This document shows, in pieces, positions 55,198 through 64,000 of a DNA stretch of 64,000 nucleotides; positions within the stretch are counted from its first letter, which is position 1, and each line of letters opens with the position of its first letter. This DNA is from Candidatus Heimdallarchaeota archaeon LC_3. Its GTDB lineage: Archaea; Asgardarchaeota; Heimdallarchaeia; Hodarchaeales; LC-3. The notes beneath the pieces are model-generated. The model worked only from the letters and a program-made list of their open reading frames with translations. It made no database searches and was not told the DNA's origin. The DNA lies in contig MDVS01000016.1 of assembly GCA_001940645.1 (NCBI GenBank), positions 1-64,000 on the forward strand, read 5' to 3'. The translations under genes were made by a program, and so were the position numbers.

Positions 55198-55812
55198 ATG
55201 TCTTTAAATTATGTAGAGCGAGACGAGTTTAGTATATTAAATTTTTTATTCTTTTTTTCATTTCTTGAATATCATCACCCAAAAAATAAAAAAATTCATT
55301 TTTACAGTCTCTTTTTATTAATATTGCCAATAATAAGCTTTGTTAATCTTCATTCTTCAGATAATCGTCGTCATATCGGATTTGTGTTTCTATTTATTAT
55401 TCCAATCCCCATTTTTACTGGATTTTATATCCCTAATAGCGAAAAAAATATTAATTTTGGTATTGCATTCCTATTTTTCCTTCCAATATTACCTATAATA
55501 AGAATAATGGGAAGAGAGGACGATATAAAAGCTATCAGTCTATTCTTAATATTCATTCCGATAATAACGATGTTATTTAGAAATAACAAGGAGAAAAATA
55601 GAACAGAATTAGTGGTATTTCTATTAATTCTCCCGGTTCTTATTTCCCGATCCCACAGTCTTTTTGGAATAACAAAAATTCTAAAATCTGATACACTTGA
55701 AGAAAAATCTACTCCAGAAAAGAATAGACCAAGTAACTGTCCAAATTGTGGTGTTTTCTTAGAAAAAGAAGAAATTTTTTGTCCCGCTTGTGGAAATAAG
55801 ATTCCCCATTAA
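55198..55812 (+). CDS. membrane protein with C-terminal zinc ribbon
   Basis: This 204-residue protein has five or six hydrophobic segments in a loose repeat (LFLLILPIISF, FLFIIPIPIF, FLFFLPILPII, LFLIFIPIITM, VFLLILPVLI), separated by short charged loops. It ends with a zinc ribbon (CPNCGVFLEKEEIFCPACGNKI). I do not recognise a specific family. The ribbon should face the cytoplasm and may bind a protein or nucleic acid partner. Confidence 0.7.
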   Translation: MSLNYVERDEFSILNFLFFFSFLEYHHPKNKKIHFYSLFLLILPIISFVNLHSSDNRRHIGFVFLFIIPIPIFTGFYIPNSEKNINFGIAFLFFLPILPIIRIMGREDDIKAISLFLIFIPIITMLFRNNKEKNRTELVVFLLILPVLISRSHSLFGITKILKSDTLEEKSTPEKNRPSNCPNCGVFLEKEEIFCPACGNKIPH

Positions 55813-55898
55813 AGTATTTTGGTTTTAATTTCTTTTTTCTATACTTCAAAATTTTCTTTAAAATTATATGTTTTAAATTCAAACTAGTTTATCAAAAT

Positions 55899-57005
55899 AT
55901 GTTTAATTTGTCTAAAATTAGCTTTACAAAATTCGATCCGACATCTCTTAGTCAAGATAGTCTTAATTCATTAGTAAAACTTTATTCTGAATATATTGAT
56001 TTTCGAGACACCCCTCTACCTAAATTTTCAAAAAAATACTATGAAAAATGGATAATAAACCCAAAGTATGGAGATATCGAGCACATATATTATATTGCAG
56101 AAAATATAAATACTCAAACTGTTGTAGGAATGTCAGTTCTCAGATTGAATATTGGAAAAGACAATCTCAATCTTGCATTCACATATTTTTTTGTAAAAAA
56201 ACAATATAGAAGGAAAGGAATAGCAAAAAATCTTTTGAAAATTGTATACAAAGATATTCCTGAAATAGTGAACAAAATAATAATTTATTACAGACCAGAA
56301 ATTCTTGATGAAAATAGAAAAATGATTGAAAATAATCGAAAATTGTTAATATTCTTGAAGAAAAATCATGGAATAAAGGTTTTTACTGAAAGAAGAAGCA
56401 TAAGTGACATTAAATCATTTGATATTAAAGAAACAATTAAAAAAGCACATGATTTAAAAGAAAAAGCTTATAACTTGGGATATGATCTCTTTTTTATTCA
56501 AGGGGGGGTTAGAAACCATCCTAAAATAAACTTTAGTGCATATGTTTCAATGATCGAAAAAATTACTAATGATATGCCAAAAGAAGATGGTTCATGGTCT
56601 GATGTTAATTTTTCTCCAGAATTCTACGAAAATTTCCAAAAACATTTTATTTCGTTAGGTCATTATTTTTGGACCTTCGTTTTAGTTCATCGTAAAAGTT
56701 CCCTTCCTATAGGAATGACTGAAACGTGGTTTCATTCTGATAATCCTACTCTTGCACAACAAGCTGATACGGGAATATTACATGATCATCGTGGAAAAGG
56801 ATTCGGTCTAACTTTAAAATATCAAATGCTAGCAAAAATATTAACTGATAAATCTACCCAAGAAATCAAACATTGGCAGACTTCAAATGCAAATTCTAAT
56901 ACTCACATGATTAAGATTAATAATGAACTCAGACATAAAGAAAAAGTATTATTTAATGAATTTGAATTTAAAAAAGAAGATGTAAAGAATTATTTATGGA
57001 AGTAG
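55899..57005 (+). CDS. double GNAT acetyltransferase
   Basis: This 368-residue protein has two GNAT-type halves. The first has the acetyl-CoA loop KKQYRRKGIAKNLL (about residues 103-116). The second has GILHDHRGKGFGLTLKYQ (about 300-317). It should acetylate a small molecule or peptide amine, but the acceptor cannot be inferred. It stands alone. Confidence 0.8.
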   Translation: MFNLSKISFTKFDPTSLSQDSLNSLVKLYSEYIDFRDTPLPKFSKKYYEKWIINPKYGDIEHIYYIAENINTQTVVGMSVLRLNIGKDNLNLAFTYFFVKKQYRRKGIAKNLLKIVYKDIPEIVNKIIIYYRPEILDENRKMIENNRKLLIFLKKNHGIKVFTERRSISDIKSFDIKETIKKAHDLKEKAYNLGYDLFFIQGGVRNHPKINFSAYVSMIEKITNDMPKEDGSWSDVNFSPEFYENFQKHFISLGHYFWTFVLVHRKSSLPIGMTETWFHSDNPTLAQQADTGILHDHRGKGFGLTLKYQMLAKILTDKSTQEIKHWQTSNANSNTHMIKINNELRHKEKVLFNEFEFKKEDVKNYLWK

Positions 57006-57143
57006 ATTTTAAGGGTTAATTTATGCCCGTAATTCCTACCACTATTAGTATTATCATGATCTTAAGTTTTCTGATTCATAAACTCGAATAATTACAGAGA
57101 TTTTTTATTAGGAAATTTTTGTTTTTCATTTGGGTTCTTTCTT

Positions 57144-58631
57144 TTGAGTCTAAATAAATTCCATAGAAGTAAAATTTTAGCAACGATCGGTCCTTCAAGT
57201 AACAATCCTGAAGTATTCAAACAGTTATTAGAATCAGGTCTTAATGCTGTAAGACTTAATACATCTCATGGATCATTAGAAAGTCACAAAGTAAATATAA
57301 AAATGATTAGAGAAGTAAGTCCAGAAATTTCAGTCTTGGTTGACCTTCCAGGTATTAAAATAAGAACGGGGAATCTCGAAGAACCAATTTCAGTCAAACC
57401 TGGTGAACATGTAGTTTTTTATTATTCAGAATTATCTTCTCCAGACTATCAAGGGATATCTATTCCCATTGATTATAAAATAGTTGCAAAAAATGTTAAA
57501 GAAGGATCAAATATATTTATAAATGATGGTATTTTACATTTCAAAATAGATTATATCGATGATGATGGAATTATATATTCTAAAGTAATTTCTGGAGGAC
57601 TAATTGAGAGTAGAAAAGGGATCAATCTCCCTGGAATGAATTTAGGAATCAAAGTCCCAACAAGATCAGATATTGAACGAATCAATTTTGCTATAGATAT
57701 TGATGCTGATTTTATAGCAATTTCATTTGTTTCTGATAGGTCTGAAGTTCATGAAGTACGGAAGATAATTCAAAACAAAACAAACAAAAAAATTGGACTT
57801 ATATCCAAGATTGAGAGAGAAGAGGCTTTAATGAATTTTTCAGGAATTTTAGAAGTTTCAGATGGAATAATGGTAGCACGAGGAGATTTAGGCGTAGAAA
57901 TTGCTCCAGAGCGCGTCCCGGTAGAACAAAGAAGAATTATTTACGAATCAAACAAGTTTGCAAAACCTGTTATCGTAGCAACTCAAATTCTTGATTCAAT
58001 GATCCGAAACCCAATTGCTACAAGAGCAGAGATATCCGACATTTTCACAGCAGTAGATCAAGGTGCTGACACTCTAATGCTATCGGAAGAAACAGCTACT
58101 GGAAGATATCCTATAAAAGCAGTTCAAGTTATGCATAAAACCGCTTTAGAAGCACATAATCAAATGCGGCGTCGAGAACCGGCTCATTACGATTCAGGAT
58201 TAGGAGGATATGTTAGAATTCAAGAATTATTAGGTCATGCTATCAAAACAATGTCATATCAAGCAAGACAAGCTGGTAATCCCGCTAAAGCAATTTTTAT
58301 ACCTACGCGCCATGGCACAACAGCGAAATTTATTGCAAAATACAGGCCACGAACTCCCTTAATTGCTGCTTCATCAGATCTTAAGGTTATTAGAAATTTA
58401 AATATGGTATGGGGCTTGCACAACTTATTCATTGAAGTTGAAAAGGACGAACAGGAGAGGGTATACCTTGGAGGATTAAGAAGTCCGTTGTTCAAAAATG
58501 CTATCCTTTTAAGTGTGGAAAAGGGATTAGTTGAAAAAGATGACATGATACTAGTCGTTAGTAGTTCTGCTGTATCTCCTGATTCACCAACCAACTTAGT
58601 CGGTGCATTTAAGGTAAGTGACCTTTTATGA
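57144..58631 (+). CDS. pyk: pyruvate kinase
   Basis: Pyruvate kinase converts phosphoenolpyruvate and ADP to pyruvate and ATP. The 495 residues include ATIGPSS, RLNTSHG, DLPGIKIRTG, the catalytic LISKIEREE, the signature MVARGDLGVEI and VIVATQILDSM. A C-terminal regulatory domain is present. The start is TTG 57144 (MSLNKFHRSKILATIGPSS), since the conserved core begins ten residues later. It stands alone between the GNAT gene and an oxidoreductase. It suggests central glycolysis in this organism. Confidence 0.95.
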   Translation: MSLNKFHRSKILATIGPSSNNPEVFKQLLESGLNAVRLNTSHGSLESHKVNIKMIREVSPEISVLVDLPGIKIRTGNLEEPISVKPGEHVVFYYSELSSPDYQGISIPIDYKIVAKNVKEGSNIFINDGILHFKIDYIDDDGIIYSKVISGGLIESRKGINLPGMNLGIKVPTRSDIERINFAIDIDADFIAISFVSDRSEVHEVRKIIQNKTNKKIGLISKIEREEALMNFSGILEVSDGIMVARGDLGVEIAPERVPVEQRRIIYESNKFAKPVIVATQILDSMIRNPIATRAEISDIFTAVDQGADTLMLSEETATGRYPIKAVQVMHKTALEAHNQMRRREPAHYDSGLGGYVRIQELLGHAIKTMSYQARQAGNPAKAIFIPTRHGTTAKFIAKYRPRTPLIAASSDLKVIRNLNMVWGLHNLFIEVEKDEQERVYLGGLRSPLFKNAILLSVEKGLVEKDDMILVVSSSAVSPDSPTNLVGAFKVSDLL

Positions 58632-58694
58632 AGATCATTGAACCTAGTATGTTAATCAACAAAATACTGTAAAGAATAAAAATTGTGATTGAAC

Positions 58695-59660
58695 ATGAAA
58701 ATTGGATTACAAATACCAAATTTTACCTTTCCAAACGGACCTAAAGGATTTGCTGAAGATATCAAGAATATTGTGACTGCTGTTGATAATTCAGGTTTTA
58801 GTAGTTTATGGGTAATGGATCATTTTTTCCAAATCGGTGGAGAAGGACAACCACTCCTTGGTCCAGCTGAAGATGATATGCATGAAGGATATTCAATGTT
58901 GGGTTATATTGCAGGTTTAACATCAAACGTTAAACTAGGAACAATGGTAACAGGAAATATTTATCGAAATCCTGGTGTTCTGGCTAAAACAGTAACGACA
59001 TTAGATATTTTGTCTAATGGAAGAGCTTATATGGGAATTGGAGCAGGTTGGATGCAACGAGAAGCAGAAGGGTTTGGAATTCCTTTTAATACATTTAAAA
59101 TTCGTTTTGAAAAACTCGAGGAAGCTCTTCAAATTATTAAACAGATGTGGAGTGACAACGATGGAGAATATAAAGGAAAATATTATAATTTTAAAGAAAC
59201 AATGTGTCATCCAATGCCTTTACAAAAACCACATCCTCCTATTTTAATTGGTGGAATGGGACCTAAAAAAACCCTTCGATTTGTTGCAAAATATGCTGAT
59301 GGAACAAATTTATTCGATGGTATGGGAATAGGAGCTGTAAAAAATGCAGTTAACAATTTAAAAGAACATTGTAGGACTGAAGAAAGAAATTATGATGAAA
59401 TTGAAAAAACTACTCTTGGCTCAGTTTTCTTAGGAAATTCCGAAATGCCTGATAGCTATGAAAGAGAACGAAAAACAGGAACAACCACACAAAAATTTAC
59501 TGTCAAAGTTTTGAAAACTGCAAAAGATACTGTAGAGCATTTAAAGGAATTATCTGAAATTGGAATACAACATGCTATTTTTAACATGCGTGATCCCTAC
59601 AACTTAAAAAATATTGAAACATTTAGAGATGAGATTATTCCTGCTGTAAAGGATCTTTAA
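58695..59660 (+). CDS. LLM-class (F420/FMN-dependent) oxidoreductase
   Basis: This TIM-barrel flavin- or F420-dependent oxidoreductase has MKIGLQIPNF, LWVMDHFFQ, VKLGTMVTGNIYRNP and AYMGIGAGWMQREAEGFGIPF. I chose ATG 58695; a TTG at 58689 would add two residues. The length of 321 is typical. In archaea such proteins often use F420, but cofactor and substrate are not fixed by the sequence. It ends 72 bases before the aldo/keto reductase pseudogene on the opposite strand. Confidence 0.88.
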   Translation: MKIGLQIPNFTFPNGPKGFAEDIKNIVTAVDNSGFSSLWVMDHFFQIGGEGQPLLGPAEDDMHEGYSMLGYIAGLTSNVKLGTMVTGNIYRNPGVLAKTVTTLDILSNGRAYMGIGAGWMQREAEGFGIPFNTFKIRFEKLEEALQIIKQMWSDNDGEYKGKYYNFKETMCHPMPLQKPHPPILIGGMGPKKTLRFVAKYADGTNLFDGMGIGAVKNAVNNLKEHCRTEERNYDEIEKTTLGSVFLGNSEMPDSYERERKTGTTTQKFTVKVLKTAKDTVEHLKELSEIGIQHAIFNMRDPYNLKNIETFRDEIIPAVKDL

Positions 59661-59732
59661 CCATCAAATCTTTCTATTATTAACTTTTATTCTTTTTTCC
59701 AAAAGCAATTATCTTATTCATTTAATATCTAT

Positions 59733-60637
59733 TCAATCTTGATTTCTTGGGTTCCATCCAGTAACTAATCCTTCATTCCAACTATCTAATAGTTTCATAT
59801 CGTCTGAACTTATTTGGAAGTCAAAAATTTCAGAATTCTGAATAATACGTTCTTTTTTTGATGATTTAGGTATCACGATAATGTTATGTTGTAATGGCCA
59901 ACGAATTAAAATTTGAGCAGGAGTCTTGTTGTATTTTTCTGCCAATTCAAATAATTTTTGATCTTTCAATTTTCTTCCTTTAGTCAATGGACTGTATGCT
60001 TCTAGTTGAATATTCTTTTCTTTACATAAGTCAAGAAGTTTTATATCGTATAAACATGGATTAAATTCCACCTGATTGACCATTGAAACTACGGGCGAGT
60101 GGTTAAGGAATTCTTCAAGATGTCAAGCCATGAAATTGCTAACTCCTATAGATTTAGCTTTACTACTATCAAGAATTTTTATCATCTCGTCCCAAGTTTG
60201 TAATCGTTTCCCTTCAACTGGCCAATGCATTAATAATAAATCTACGAAATCTAATTGTAATTTTTTCAAACTGATATCAAATGAAGGAATAGTTTCTTTG
60301 CCTTGATTACCATTCCAAATTTTTATAGTAATAAATACGCCATCCCTATCAATTTTCAACTCTTTAAGAGCAGAACCCAAATCTTCCTCATTTCGATAGA
60401 TTTGTGTTGTATCAAAATGCCTATAATTCGATTCAAATGCCTATAATTCGATTCAAATGCCTATAATTCGATTCAAATGCCTATAATTCGATTCAAATGC
60501 CTATAATTCGATTCAAATGCCCGTTTTACAGAATTTTGGGTTTCTTGACCAAGTTTTGTTTGATATAGACCTAATCCAAATAAAGGCATTTTTACACCAT
60601 TATTTAACGTTACTGTACTAGAAATATCTAAAACCAC
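59733..60637 (-). pseudogene. aldo/keto reductase, disrupted by a tandem repeat expansion and a TGA
   Basis: On the minus strand the frame from GTG 60637 encodes KMPLFGLGLYQTKLG and VKRAFESNY. It then enters five copies of a 20-base unit. After the repeat the original frame resumes with HFDTTQIYRNEEDLG, TIKIWN and LLLMHWPVEG, then an in-frame TGA (60125-60123) after SNFMA, and on to NQVEFNPCLYD and IPKSS. Removing four repeat copies (80 bases) leaves exactly 275 codons, the normal length. The enzyme would reduce carbonyls with NADPH. As read here the frame would end inside the repeat after about 60 residues. Confidence 0.88.
60421..60520 (-). repeat. five perfect 20-base tandem repeats inside the aldo/keto reductase gene
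   Basis: The plus-strand unit ctataattcgattcaaatgc occurs five times with no mismatch and no spacer. The ancestral gene needs one copy, encoding AFESNYR. The GCATTT at the start of the unit recurs just after it, so slippage on that short homology can explain the expansion. The perfect identity suggests that it is recent, or that it is an assembly artefact. Confidence 0.97.
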
Positions 60638-60802
60638 ATTAATTATCTCTAAATTATAAATAATTATTTAAAACTAATATGAATTTAAAAATCGTTGGAA
60701 TTTAAAAGAACATAGATTAATCTAAAAAAAAGTACTAATTTACATATTTGACTTAAATCATTATATCCTTATTATTATTAAGATAAAATTGATTTTTTAT
60801 CT

Positions 60803-61477
60803 ATGTCAATGGAATCTACTGAACAAGATGTAGAAAAGATTGGTACTTATTTCAGTGAAATGTCTCATGTATTTCTTGAAGAGTACAAAAATAAAGGATT
60901 GAAAAAGCATACAAAAATAATTCTTGATTTTTTTAAAGACAAAGACCTATCTGATGATGTAGTAGTAGAATTAGGATGTGGAGTTGGAGGGTTGTTATAT
61001 AAATTCCTCGAATTAGGTGCCAAAAATTCATATGGGATTGATTTATCTGAATCCATGATCGAAAATGCTAAGGAATTAGCAAAAGCACTAAATTTCAAAG
61101 AAAAAACAAATTTCTTTATAGGAGATTTTAATTCCTTAAGTAAGGGAGTTTTACCAATAAATCAAGCTGATGTTGTAGTTGCAGATCGAGTACTTTGCTG
61201 CTCTCCTGTACCACTAGAAATATTACAAAGTATGATAAATTTTAAGCCAAAATACCTTATCGTGGTACAACCAAGAAAGAATATTTTAAGCAAACTGTAT
61301 ATGGCTTTAAGAATATGGTTACGCCATCTTAGATACAAAGTCAAACACCATGATCAAGAGACTCCTTATATGCCAGTAAAAGAATATGATAAATTATGCG
61401 AAGATAATAATTATAAGAGAGTTTTACAAAAATTCCGTTATGGTTGGGAAATTGTTATTTATCAGAAAAATAAATAA
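60803..61477 (+). CDS. SAM-dependent methyltransferase
   Basis: This 224-residue class I methyltransferase has motif I VVELGCGVGG (about residue 53), the acidic YGIDLSESMIENA, and motif ADVVVADRVLCC. It resembles small-molecule methyltransferases of the Methyltransf_25 type. The substrate is unknown. The gene is convergent with the S9 peptidase gene, 12 bases apart. Confidence 0.85.
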   Translation: MSMESTEQDVEKIGTYFSEMSHVFLEEYKNKGLKKHTKIILDFFKDKDLSDDVVVELGCGVGGLLYKFLELGAKNSYGIDLSESMIENAKELAKALNFKEKTNFFIGDFNSLSKGVLPINQADVVVADRVLCCSPVPLEILQSMINFKPKYLIVVQPRKNILSKLYMALRIWLRHLRYKVKHHDQETPYMPVKEYDKLCEDNNYKRVLQKFRYGWEIVIYQKNK

Positions 61478-61489
61478 CTTCATCTTAAA

Positions 61490-63448
61490 TTAAACATATT
61501 TAAGAAAAAATGAAGTTATTTTTTCATAGCAATCAATTTTATTTTTAATTTTAATGACATCATGCCCTTCATCTTCATAAATCACCATTTCTACTTCTTT
61601 ACCGGCTTTACGCAATTTTTGAACAATCTCTTCTGATTCTTGAACAAGAATTCTTGGATCATTTCTTCCCTGTATAACTAACATAGGAGCTTTTAATTGA
61701 TCTAAGTATGTTTTGGGTGAACGTTCAACTAAAAATTTGTTATCTTCCTCATTCTCAGGATCACCCATCATTTTTTTCATACCCACTTTCCACGAACTTG
61801 GTAATCGGTTGTAGAATCCGATTAAATCATATGGACCAAACATATCACAACCAGCAGTCCAGAAAACCGGATTTTTGCTTAAAAGATATAAAGTCATAAA
61901 ACCTCCATAGGATCGTCCAAATACAAACCTCTTAGTTGAATCGATCAATGGATCGTTTTTCAGGAATTTTAAACCCTCTATATGATCTTTGTAATCTCCT
62001 CCACCCCAATCTTTATACACACGGCTCATATAATCATGTCCATATCCAGTACTCCCTCTAACATTTGGAACAAAAACGCAAAAACCATGTAAAGTAAGAT
62101 ATTGAATAATAGGCATGCTAAATGAAGTAAAGTCAGGTCTTTCCTGAACTGTTGGTCCCCCATGTATATAAATAACCAGGGGGCGTGGTCCTTCAAATCC
62201 AAGCTTCTCAGCAGGTCGGTATAATCGAGCAGAAATCTTAAATTCATCAAAACTCTTAAAATTTGCAGATTCTCCTTCTGAAAGATACTCTTTTGGGATT
62301 CCTAAGACTCTTTCCGAAGTCATCTGAGTAATTAAATTTTTAATATTAGTTGTATCGATAAGGAATATTTGTGATGGCATTAATGCTTTTGTCAAGGATA
62401 GAACGAATTCGTCTGGAATTTTTCTATGAGAGTCAATCATCTTTATTTTATCATAACTAATACCTAAACTCACACCATTCGTTAGAGGTATATCAAAACC
62501 TACCAAATTTCTTAAAATTTGAATAACATGTTTTTCATTTTCAGATACATATTCACCAACGTAAATATAGCTAACACCATCAATATTATAGGATAATAAA
62601 AAAATATTACCCTTAACGTGATCTAAACTATTAAATTCGCCTATCCCAGTATGTAATAATCCCTTTATTGGAACATCAGAAATTTCCCTAGGATTTTTAA
62701 CATCAAATCTGAGGATACCATATGTATCAGTTAGCATATGGCTCATTCCGATAATAGCATTATCCTCTTCGATGAAAAAAGTGTTTTTAAAAGATATTTT
62801 TTTATAATCAGCAGTTCTATCATCAGGAGGTAACCCAAGTAATAATGATCTTTCTTTTCTATTAGTAATTAAATATAAAACTTCATCTGCTAGACCATAA
62901 TTTTCTGAAACTAAAATTTTGTTATAATAAGCAGAAAAACCGATTACAAATAATCCTGAAGGAGTTCTTCCAAAGGAAATTATTTCACCTGTTTCGATAT
63001 TTGCAAGTATTAATTCATAACCAGGATTGATTCGGTCATCAATATTAAAAAAAGCAAAATTATTTTCATGATCAACCTCTTGTAAATTAACTTGAAAATT
63101 TTTATACTTGTCTTCAAATAAGGGACTAGGTACTCCTCCTGTGTACATAGATACAAGGAAGGGCTGATAAAGCTCGTTCCCATTCTCATCTATCATTACA
63201 ATAAGTTTATTCAGTTTTGGAAAAATTTCGTAGCTAGCACTGGTATGCATAATATGAGGATTCTGAAGTGCTATCGTCTCTGGAATCATAGGAACTGGTA
63301 AGGAACCCTCTTTCTTCATTTCATATAACGAATAATGACCAATTAAATTTGATATGAAAAAAATTGTGTCTTCGTAAATTTTCGGCTCAAGAAATTGTCT
63401 TGCTGATAATAGAGAGCCAATAGGAAAATTTTTATTTAGTTCAGACAT
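61490..63448 (-). CDS. S9-family prolyl oligopeptidase-like serine peptidase
   Basis: This 652-residue protein has an N-terminal beta-propeller-like region (about 1-390) and a C-terminal alpha/beta hydrolase domain. The latter has VIYIHGGPTVQERP, nucleophile GRSYGGFM, acid QGRNDPRI and histidine EDEGHDV, the acyl-aminoacyl or prolyl oligopeptidase pattern. There is no signal peptide, so it acts on short peptides in the cytoplasm. The length is normal for the S9C type. Confidence 0.9.
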   Translation of the reverse strand: MSELNKNFPIGSLLSARQFLEPKIYEDTIFFISNLIGHYSLYEMKKEGSLPVPMIPETIALQNPHIMHTSASYEIFPKLNKLIVMIDENGNELYQPFLVSMYTGGVPSPLFEDKYKNFQVNLQEVDHENNFAFFNIDDRINPGYELILANIETGEIISFGRTPSGLFVIGFSAYYNKILVSENYGLADEVLYLITNRKERSLLLGLPPDDRTADYKKISFKNTFFIEEDNAIIGMSHMLTDTYGILRFDVKNPREISDVPIKGLLHTGIGEFNSLDHVKGNIFLLSYNIDGVSYIYVGEYVSENEKHVIQILRNLVGFDIPLTNGVSLGISYDKIKMIDSHRKIPDEFVLSLTKALMPSQIFLIDTTNIKNLITQMTSERVLGIPKEYLSEGESANFKSFDEFKISARLYRPAEKLGFEGPRPLVIYIHGGPTVQERPDFTSFSMPIIQYLTLHGFCVFVPNVRGSTGYGHDYMSRVYKDWGGGDYKDHIEGLKFLKNDPLIDSTKRFVFGRSYGGFMTLYLLSKNPVFWTAGCDMFGPYDLIGFYNRLPSSWKVGMKKMMGDPENEEDNKFLVERSPKTYLDQLKAPMLVIQGRNDPRILVQESEEIVQKLRKAGKEVEMVIYEDEGHDVIKIKNKIDCYEKITSFFLKYV

Positions 63449-63900
63449 AATTATCGAGAAAACATTAACTTAATTAAATATTTTAGTATTTATTTAAAGA
63501 ATTAACAAAAATCTTGATATACTAAATACTTTTAAAAATGTAAATTAAATTAATTGGGAAATCAATTTCACTAATTAAAAAGTGTTTATAATGAAAAAAA
63601 TTGATATTTATGAGAATTATATCGCTAAATTAGGTGTATTAGTTATTCATTTGATCAACCATGGTTTTTAAGGAAAGGAAATACTTCATATTAAAAGGAG
63701 TATTACTGATTTTGAACAAATAGTTGAAAGTGTACAAATTGAAAGAAATGAAGTGGAATTAGTAAAAAGGGACGTAAAGTCGATATAAAAGTTATTGAAA
63801 GAGTTCGAGAATACGATGAAGTATTTAAAATAGAATAATTTAGTTCTAATTGTCTCAATTTCGAATAATTTTTTTTGAATCATCCTATATACGATTGAAA
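63449..63900. other. intergenic region with decayed short frames
   Basis: Plus-strand ATG 63591 opens a 26-codon frame (MKKIDIYENYIAKLGVLVI) that stops at 63669-63671. Later pieces in other frames read ITDFEQIVESVQIERNEVEL and KVIERVREYDEVFKIE. Together they look like one small gene broken by several shifts. No intact gene is supported. Confidence 0.3.
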
Positions 63901-64000
63901 ATGACTATAACACTTGAAAATATTGAAATATTGACTACTAAAGGTTTTGAATTAGGAGGATTAATATTCAAACCAATTGTGGAAAACAATAATAAAAATC
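63901..64000 (+). CDS. start of a gene cut by the right edge, possible alpha/beta hydrolase
   Basis: ATG 63901 opens MTITLENIEILTTKGFELGG and then LIFKP, running off the window with no stop. A pattern of a strand followed by GFELGGLIFKP commonly precedes the catalytic domain of dienelactone-hydrolase-like proteins, but 33 residues are too few for a firm call. Confidence 0.5.
   Translation, partial: MTITLENIEILTTKGFELGGLIFKPIVENNNKN

Noticed and set aside
58259..58594. 111-codon minus-strand frame inside pyruvate kinase
   Set aside because: It is antisense to the conserved C-terminal domain of pyruvate kinase and shows no protein family features.
60421..60520. Tandem repeat considered as a CRISPR array
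   Set aside because: The 20-base units are directly adjacent with no spacers and are derived from the coding sequence of the aldo/keto reductase.

Overview
The window is AT-rich, compactly coded DNA and most likely comes from an archaeon. Several starts are TTG or GTG, and some genes have a TATA-like element about 25 bases before the start codon, as expected for leaderless archaeal transcripts. It also carries a TrmB-like protein, many small zinc-ribbon proteins, a tungstate-type ABC importer, UbiA prenyltransferases and a surface protein ending in a PGF-type sorting tail. An Asgard archaeon of the Heimdallarchaeia type is my best guess, but no rRNA or ribosomal protein is present to confirm it. 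I see no tRNA, rRNA, CRISPR array or insertion sequence.

Region 1-8.1 kb is a cyanophycin (multi-L-arginyl-poly-L-aspartate) island. It holds a cyanophycin synthetase, a divergent second Mur-ligase gene cut by the left edge, isoaspartyl dipeptidase, cyanophycinase and an M19 dipeptidase, so synthesis and full breakdown are encoded together. Region 8.3-12.5 kb has an ABC exporter, an unusual thioredoxin with its reductase, and small unknown genes.

Region 13.7-22.6 kb is a five-gene minus-strand signalling operon. In transcription order it encodes a zinc-ribbon/class III nucleotide cyclase/AAA/TPR protein, a response regulator fused to a thioredoxin-reductase-like flavoprotein, a cyclic-nucleotide-binding histidine kinase fused to a CoA-binding domain, a metallo-beta-lactamase-fold hydrolase, and an organomercurial-lyase-like protein. 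Divergent from it are a peroxiredoxin and a DsbA-NhaA fusion. This looks like a combined cyclic nucleotide, redox and thiol response locus.

Region 25.3-33 kb has a tungstate ABC importer (tupABC), two DinB-fold proteins, two UbiA prenyltransferases, a carotenoid-type membrane protein and a DMT-family exporter. Region 33-38 kb is mostly uncharacterised genes, including an alpha/beta hydrolase broken by one in-frame TAG.

Region 38.5-48.3 kb is a respiratory and cell-surface block. It encodes a DOMON-domain protein, a Tat-exported four-cluster ferredoxin, an NrfD-type quinone-interacting membrane subunit, an ethylbenzene-dehydrogenase-gamma-like surface protein, a secreted LanC-like barrel and TatA. 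No catalytic molybdopterin subunit is present. The block is interspersed with paralogous pairs of a small membrane protein and a winged-helix protein that may form an undescribed regulatory module.

Region 48.4-64 kb has a GT-C-like membrane protein, a PAP2 phosphatase and a giant 1283-residue TrmB-like coiled-coil protein. It continues with a double GNAT, pyruvate kinase, an LLM oxidoreductase and an aldo/keto reductase pseudogene broken by a 5 x 20 bp tandem repeat. A methyltransferase and an S9 peptidase follow, and a partial gene runs off the right edge.
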